A stretch of 64,000 nt of DNA from Phlegmacium glaucopus. Its lineage: Eukaryota > Basidiomycota > Agaricomycetes > Agaricales > Cortinariaceae. The stretch is from NCBI GenBank assembly GCA_015039465.1, contig MU130017.1, positions 159,366 through 223,365 of the forward strand, given 5' to 3'. The position numbers were made by a program, and so were the translations under genes. Position 1 is the stretch's first letter. Each line of letters opens with the position of its first letter. The notes beneath the pieces are model-generated. The model saw only the letters and a list, made by a program, of their open reading frames with translations. It was not told the origin of the DNA and did not search any database. This document shows positions 58,447-64,000 of this stretch, one piece after another.

Positions 58447-59510
58447 ACCTGTCCCGTTTGGACCTTGAGCTCAGCTTTTGACAGCTGTCATATGGGTTGA
58501 CAGTGTGTGGGCATTTTTGTGTGAAATTCTTAAGTTTTTGTGGGTATTTGGCACAAATTGCATTGCATTCAGGCCCTTGTCATTTTAAATTAATTATTTG
58601 TGCGATAAATCAATTGAAAATCACATTTTTAGTTGCCTTGCTTTGCCTTCTTTATTTCAAACTCCATGCTAGCTGATCTATTTTTGTCAAATAATGATGA
58701 ATATCTTCCATTCCACGTCTGCTGCACTACAAAATGTGTTTTTTATACAATTAAATATACTACATTACTCATAAGTCCTAATTTTTTTTAAAAAAAACTC
58801 TTACTCGCAGTAGTTGTTGTATGTAGTGTGCCGACATCCATAGTACCCGTTTTCCTACCTGGCCATACCATCCAGGGTTGGAGGGAGAAATTTGCAGCCA
58901 TAATTTAATGGCCATACCTGTAATACGGCTGGTGCGCAACCCTAGTTTCAGAGTCCAAAAATTTTGATAGTGGAGGGCTTCCAGTATGGTAACCATAACA
59001 GGTACTAGGCATTATATCGGTGAACATTGTTCTTCACTGATCATGTGACAACTGGCTGGTGAGGCTAGGAAATCAACATTTCCAGCTTACCCTCAAATTA
59101 CAAATATTTAAAGGTATCCATTTCAAACTCAGGAATGTTTACACTATTACAGAACTAACTATTATTCAAGCAGAAATAAATTGGGAAGAGAAAAGAGAAA
59201 GGTTCTTATGATTTATGATGGTTCTGGATGTGTTCAAGTCAGTGAGGAAAATGAAAGTATAAATTAAGTGAAAATAAATTGATTTGAGTTATTTAGATGT
59301 TTTAATATTACAATGATAGGGTAGGATTTATGAGAGAGCAAAAAATAAAAGAGGATGTGTTTGGAATAAAATGGACTGTTTTGTGTTGTCCAAGGGTGGC
59401 TGTGATTTGTTGACTGGGTGTTAGGTAGATGGGCAGATAGAAATACTCTCTTCTGCTCAGATGAGTCTACTCTTGGGATATCAGATGGGATCTACTACTG
59501 TGATAAAAAA
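58447..59510. other. AT-rich intergenic DNA
   Basis: No gene seen. A(7) and T(7) tracts lie near 58780-58800. Confidence 0.4.
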
Positions 59511-59585
59511 ATTGGGATAAGATACTGTGTCCACTATTGGGATAAGATACTGTGTCCACTATTGGGATATTCAACAGTGTCCACT
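59511..59585. repeat. 25-bp tandem repeat, three copies
   Basis: ATTGGGATAAGATACTGTGT plus CCACT at 59511-59535 and 59536-59560, and a diverged third copy at 59561-59585. Confidence 0.9.
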
Positions 59586-59594
59586 GTTGTGATG

Positions 59595-59705
59595 CAGCCA
59601 GGGGGGGGGCACCTGGCAAGCCCTGAATCCATGCTGGAGGCCGGCCAAGCGGAGCGGTGCCGTGCCGAAGGCACGGGTTCATGGCTTGTTGAGCAGAACC
59701 GCCCT
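59595..59705. other. GC-rich patch with hairpin
   Basis: About 110 bases of GC-rich sequence between AT-rich flanks, with G(9) at 59601-59609 and a perfect 7-bp stem with GAA loop (CCGTGCC-GAA-GGCACGG, 59660-59676). It abuts the 25-bp tandem repeat. Nature unknown; could be a small inserted element or structured RNA. Confidence 0.5.
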
Positions 59706-59841
59706 GAGATTTGTCATTGTTCGGAAATTCATGAAATACTAATTTTTCCAAGTTGCCGTCTGGTTTGGCTTAAAGGCAGTAACTATTTTAAACCCATTCT
59801 AATGATGAAGCAAGTAATTACTGTCCGCTCCCTCAGATCCC

Positions 59842-61660
59842 TCAATCAACCTCCATTTCTGTCGTTCCGATCCCTTTGTCCACTTCCACTTCCATCTCCA
59901 TCTCCATCTCCCAACAATACTGAACCGCAGTACTAGTAGAAGGAGCTGTGACATCCTGCGGCTTACGACAGCTCTCAACCACTTTCATACATTCCACCCC
60001 AATCTCACTCTTCAAATGTCTATCTAACGCATCCTCTTGTGGAAAATGTCTCCTACATCCCATACACTGGAACGATTGGAAATGATCACCACCAGTAGGC
60101 AGAAGATCACATTCGTGCCGTTTGCAATTTAGTTGTCGAACGAACGCCCTGCTACGACCAGAGGAAGAAGAGGGATAGCTATATCTTGAACTATCGTTCT
60201 GTTCTTCTTTGTGAGTACGTAAGTGTACTTTGAAATGGAGATGACGTGTGAATATGGCTCCGCAGCCTGGGACGGGGCATGAATAGGTGGCTATGTGTTT
60301 GGCGCGACGTGACATGGAACGCCATAGCCCGGTATTGCGATCGAAGAGGGGTTCGGAGGCAGCACGCTGAAATCTTTCTGCATTTGCCAAGTGGCTTGGA
60401 AATGGCGAAACTGAACGTCTACGGAGTGGGAAGTGCGACTCTCTGTTATTAGAGGAGGACGAGATAGTCCAGGTAGACGAGGAAGAGAAGGACTCGGAAA
60501 CATGAGAGTTTGGGAGGCCCGACGAGACGAGTAAGTGTGGTAATATAGGTCCTTCAACTAGGAGCTCCGGAAGGCGACCTGGAGTAAAATCATCACAGAA
60601 TCCGAGAATATCCTTCAAGCGTTCATGAGGAGGATGATCGAACGATGCAACGAATTTTATCACGGCGGCTGCGAAAATAAATTGTCCGGCGGATTTCTGG
60701 ACAAGAATGTCGATGATAGATCTAGGAGGCCATGATTTCGGAAGTATCGACCTGAATGGATGACTATCTTTGATCTCGTCGAATTCGGATGAAAGGAATA
60801 ATTGGATATCGTCGTCTGGTTTGAATGAATGATCTAAAGCAAGTTTGATTGATAACTTGCTGAGACTTCCTGTCTCAAAAGCTGCGCGAATATGCCTCTC
60901 TGGACGGCTGACAATGAGAATTTTGAGTGGGAGATCGTGTAGACTACCAAGGATTTTCAAAACATGGATGTGGGCTAATGGGTCCTCGCATTCGTCGAGA
61001 CCGTCAATGACGAGTAAATATGGGGTGGGAGGCTTTAGCGGGAGTAGAGATGTGTTCGGTAGGCTGTTGGATGATTTGAGAGGGTGCACTATGAGTGCTT
61101 GAACCTGATGTTTGAGGGTTTTATCGAATATCGAAGGATCTTTCTCGACCGCTCTTTCGATGTATTGGAGTGTAGTAGGAATAGTTTGTGTCAATTGGTA
61201 CGCGATTGTTGGGATGAATTGCCTGGTATTATTACAACCCTCCACGGTTCTGGAGAAGAAAAAGGTGGCGAGGAGTAGTCCTAATTCCTCGCAATGTTCG
61301 GATATTGACCGAGCGATGGCCGTTTTCCCTGTGCCTGTAGCACCATAAAGCCATAAAATAGACGAGGATTGGCCATCAAGGCCGTGAATCCACTGCATAA
61401 TAGTACGCCGAACGGCAAGTCGAGTTTTAGGATGACATTTCGGTTGATCAAAGAGATCACCAGAGTTATGCATAGCTCCTGGAGCAATATGTCCGTGAAG
61501 GATCTTGAAGGCTATTTTGAAGATTCCATTTCAGCCTCTGAACAGTTAAAGAGCATTGTCAGTGTCATAACTAACCTTCGCCTAGTAGTCCAGTATTGCC
61601 TTGGACGGTATGAATGAATGTTCCTCCAGCAAAATGGGCATTTCGGAGGTCGCGGAACAT
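59842..61660 (-). CDS. NLR 'E': NACHT domain fused to C2H2 zinc fingers
   Basis: Exons 61660-61576 and 61511-59842 give 584 aa. The N-terminus FAGGTFIHTVQGNTGLLGE is followed by IAPGAMHNSGDLFDQPKCHP, as in other agaricomycete NACHT proteins. P-loop GATGTGKT is at about 85-92, Walker B LLVIDGLDECED at about 194-204 and sensor ILIVSRPERH at about 226-235. The NACHT part stops near ILGFCDD (about 334). A Ser-rich linker leads to a canonical zinc finger C440-X4-C445-X12-H458-X3-H462, a second finger that has lost both cysteines (AFVRQLNCKRH), and a third Cys-rich finger C511-X2-C514-X12-H527 with C536. The tail is acidic with ME/VE repeats. Both halves are in one uninterrupted exon. The role is unknown: possibly a receptor that senses, or directly contacts, DNA or a transcription regulator. 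Convergent with NLR B. Confidence 0.85.
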
Positions 61661-62051
61661 CGATGACAGAGACTAACAGCGTTGACGACCTTGAGGTGAC
61701 CCATAACTTGGAGGGGTGGGAAACCCTTTTGACATTTGTGGCACTGTCACCGAGGACTGCCTGGTGTTTCGGCATGTTCCGGTGACACTTACATCCCCCT
61801 TGCTACAGCTATATAATCCCAATAACACTAGATAAGGACTGATAAGGACTGATCAGGCCTATGGATCGCCGGATTTATCAGGGAAAATCTACATGGACAC
61901 TTAGGCACCATTATACACTTACTGCTGCTGAGATCAATGCGTTATGCGTTACCGTCGCCACTATACACTCCGGGGCCATGACAGTCACCAGGCCTTTTAA
62001 TATAAGTAATAATGTGAAGTACACGTTTTCTGGTTCTCTAGGACACCAACC
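61661..62051. promoter_or_regulatory. Divergent 5' region between NLR E and the membrane protein gene
   Basis: CTATATAATCCC at 61808-61819 could serve as a TATA box. AAGGACTGATAAGGACTGAT is a short tandem repeat just before 61857. Confidence 0.4.
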
Positions 62052-63325
62052 ATGTCGAATGTGACAATGGAATTGGGTGGTTCACCGGTTTTGAACTCAC
62101 TCGATCCGTTAGTTTTCCTTACACCTGAGCACGCTATGCAGGTGAAAATTGTGAGGTACGTGTGTGCTGGAACCGCGGGGGTGAGTTGTCGGTTGGTATC
62201 TTCACAGATTGGTTGTGCTGACTTGTAGGACTCAAGACGTTTATTTGGGACGTTCTGTTGAACATGAATAGCAATTACCAGATCCTCCAACGGCATCGGA
62301 TACGTTTACCAATAATTGTCTGCTTTGTATCAACGTAACGCTTGGCTTTTTTTTTTTGGGTTCATTCCCCCAATCTTACCTTTGAATTTCCTTCGCACAG
62401 AGTGTCCTCTCTGACATACGTTATAGGCAATACGGTGTTCGAAAGTCAGCCAAAAGTTATTGCTCTACACCGTCTCATAATTCAAAGCTCTGTCATTTTT
62501 CAGCCGCGTCTGTTCCATCGTGTTCCGTGCTTAAAAAAGTTTTGGCAGTGGTTACCTGTGTTGCGATCCCATCGACATCCCTCCTCTTCTTCTTCCGAAC
62601 TCGAGCCGTATTCGATAGGGACCCATGGATAGTTGGCTTTTTTGCATTCATGTGGCTAGCTGTTTTTGCCTCTTGCTTGACTCCAATTCCTGGAATCAAG
62701 GTGGCAAATATTGGGACAACGAACTACTGTATGAACGTACAAATCAAGACCTACGCACCCGCGGCTGCCATCGTCCCCTTGATCAACGACACACTCGTTT
62801 TCGTTTCAATAACCTGGCGTTTATGGTGCAACTCCTCTGCTCGTCGGACAGTCAAAGATGGCGCCAGGGTAATGATTTTTGGTGACTACCTGCCTGCGTT
62901 CTCCAAGGCGATGTTACAAGACGGGCAGGCTTACTACTTGTAAGTACTTTTCCTAAGTGTATGTGTTATCCAACTAATGAATCATTCCTTTCGACAGGTC
63001 CACCGTCACTTTCAATCTTATAACTGTCGCCTTCTTATACATCAGTTCAATCCCTCCCATCCTTCGAACACCCGCCACTGTGCCCAACATAGCATTGATG
63101 AATATAATGGCCTGCCGAGTTTTCAGACACACAATATTGGGATTATATAGGGATAATGATATCTCTACCAGCCTTATTTCGAGGGAGATCAGGGCAGTCC
63201 ACCCAGGCGATGACATAAAACAGGGACAAAATACAGCTCCCGCCACCGCGGGTGTCACTGCTGAGGGTACGCATGAATGTGTGGCAGACGATAAAGGCCC
63301 TATAAATATTTCTACGATGGTATAA
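62052..63325 (+). CDS. Multi-pass membrane protein, DUF6533-like family
   Basis: Exons 62052-62180, 62237-62334, 62401-62444, 62504-62939 and 62998-63325 give 344 aa in one frame. The acceptor CTCAAG at 62236 was chosen because it restores TFIWDVLLNMNSNYQILQRH. Hydrophobic stretches include IIVCFVST, VLAVVTCVAIPSTSLLFFF, WIVGFFAFMWLAVFASCL, AAAIVPLINDTLVFVSITW and TVTFNLITVAFLYI. The order (short luminal N-terminus, VWDVL..M..DY, LLFFFR.RAVF, NDTLVF..ITWRL, MACRV) matches a large mushroom family of seven-helix-like proteins of unknown function. The C-terminal tail is hydrophilic. No ligand or partner is known; it diverges from NLR E. Confidence 0.8.
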
Positions 63326-63857
63326 AAGTCACAGTAGAGGCTATGGTTTTTTTGTGGGGATTGGTGGTTTCGGCACTTTCGATTGTAATATTATAATATA
63401 TGAAGTTTACTTTCTGTAACATTGACAGACGAGCTGGGTTTCCTCATCAGTCCTCTTCTCGAGGTGAGCTCTATCTCTGTTCCAACATGATAGTGTTGGT
63501 TTCTTTCCCAGAACTTTCTAACAGCGAGCTGCAAATGATGTCACTGCCCCAGAAGCGAAATAAATCAGATCGTATGGCGCCTACATTTGTACCAAGCTAA
63601 ATAGGGCCATCAAAAAAAGGGGAAATTCTTATTCCTTTAAATAAATTCCCCGCCTTCATTGATGGCTACGAGGCTCAATTAAGCCACCTCTCAAAACGTG
63701 AGAGGTATCAGTGAGGTGGCTTAATTTCGTCCACACGTGGACTTGCTACGAGACTAGAAGGCCCCAAATTTGTTAAAGAGATAAGCAATCGGACCAAAAT
63801 TGGCACATGTCTAAAAATGGTAATTAAGGGTCCATCTAATCAAACTCTTTGAAGTAT
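63326..63857. other. Convergent 3' region with structured inverted repeats
   Basis: No gene is seen. It contains the inverted repeats at 63677-63726 and GTCCAC-AC-GTGGAC at 63729-63742. GGCTACGAG / GCTACGAGACTAG phrases repeat on both sides. Confidence 0.5.
63677..63726. repeat. Nested, mutually exclusive hairpins
   Basis: AATTAAGCCACCTC (677-690) pairs perfectly with GAGGTGGCTTAATT (713-726). Inside, CCTCTCA (687-693) pairs with TGAGAGG (699-705). The two stems share 687-690, so both cannot form fully together. Confidence 0.8.
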
Positions 63858-64000
63858 TCACTCGCTGCTGAGCATACTCAGGTCAATCCAGTCATCTTCA
63901 CTCTCAACATGGTTATTGACTCCACCCAAGCAAGCAGTGCACTCCTCGTCATTCTCAAGAATCTCAACACCTTCAAGTTGTTGGCATGGCCTGGGAAGCA
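63858..64000 (-). CDS. 3' end of an unknown gene (partial)
   Basis: The minus strand reads open from the window edge to TGA at 63860-63858. The last residues are acidic (LEGVEILENDEECTACLGG ... ESEDDWIDLSMLSSE). The open frame, acidic composition and orderly stop suggest a real C-terminus, possibly of a repeat-associated protein, but no family is recognised and only about 47 residues are visible. Confidence 0.45.
   Translation of the reverse strand, partial: LPRPCQQLEGVEILENDEECTACLGGVNNHVESEDDWIDLSMLSSE

Noticed and set aside
57068..59002. A 1.9-kb transposon bounded by ACCTGTTATGGTT inverted ends
   Set aside because: The flanks (CTTAC / ACTAG) do not form a target duplication and no transposase-like sequence is inside; similarity to other LTR starts (TGTTATGG) makes coincidence likely.

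Overview
The window is nuclear DNA of a filamentous basidiomycete, most likely an agaricomycete mushroom. Genes carry many short introns (about 47-110 bases, GT...AG, often with a CTRAY branch site). The protein families are typical of that group: STAND/NLR proteins with NACHT or NB-ARC domains and WD40 or TPR repeats, an AA9 lytic polysaccharide monooxygenase, ricin-B-like lectins, a GMC oxidoreductase, and the 3' end of a DUF6532-like gene. No rRNA, tRNA or CRISPR array was seen. Exon structures were worked out by hand from splice signals and reading-frame continuity, so exon edges are predictions.

Layout. 1-6.9 kb: end of a DUF6532-like gene, then AT-rich, CpG-poor repeats with a decayed Ty1/copia element, a 20-bp array of CRE-like palindromes and an LTR that cuts off the next gene. 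6.9-10.6 kb (-): NB-ARC-TPR NLR. 11-16.3 kb: decayed ORFs, an amidase pseudogene and an SDR gene with a broken splice donor. 17.5-22.1 kb (+): NACHT-WD40 NLR 'A'. 23.7-26.1 kb (-): NACHT NLR 'D', convergent with A. 26.4-32.4 kb: a small Cys-rich gene, a CytB-like pseudogene and a GMC oxidoreductase fused to FG-GAP repeats. 33.6-37.1 kb: two head-to-head two-domain lectin genes in a large inverted repeat. 38.6-39.0 kb: a four-exon metallothionein missed by simple ORF finding. 39.3-42.2 kb: duplicated fragments of the lectin, of an unknown gene and of the AA9 gene. 43.6-44.4 kb: NLR N-terminal remnant 'C'. 45.4-46.5 kb: intact AA9 gene. 47.8-52.9 kb (+): NACHT-WD40 NLR 'B', paralogue of A. 53-59.6 kb: AT-rich island with solo LTRs, two with exact 5-bp target duplications and one nested pair. 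59.8-61.7 kb (-): NLR 'E', a NACHT domain fused to C2H2 zinc fingers, convergent with B. 62.05-63.3 kb: a membrane protein gene. 63.9 kb: the 3' end of another gene.

How it fits together. This is an accessory region rich in probable self/non-self recognition genes: five NLRs plus one N-terminal remnant. They combine a common N-terminal motif (F or V, then QG), a nucleotide-binding switch, and either highly homogenised ligand-sensing repeats (42-residue TPR or WD40 units) or, in E, a DNA-binding-type zinc-finger tail. Lectins and a CytB-type pore-former relic are typical fungal defence proteins. The NLRs lie on the edges of CpG-depleted islands, and A, B, D and the NB-ARC gene each cross such an edge inside the coding region. 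The NACHT-C2H2 fusion and this mosaic arrangement are the most interesting findings.
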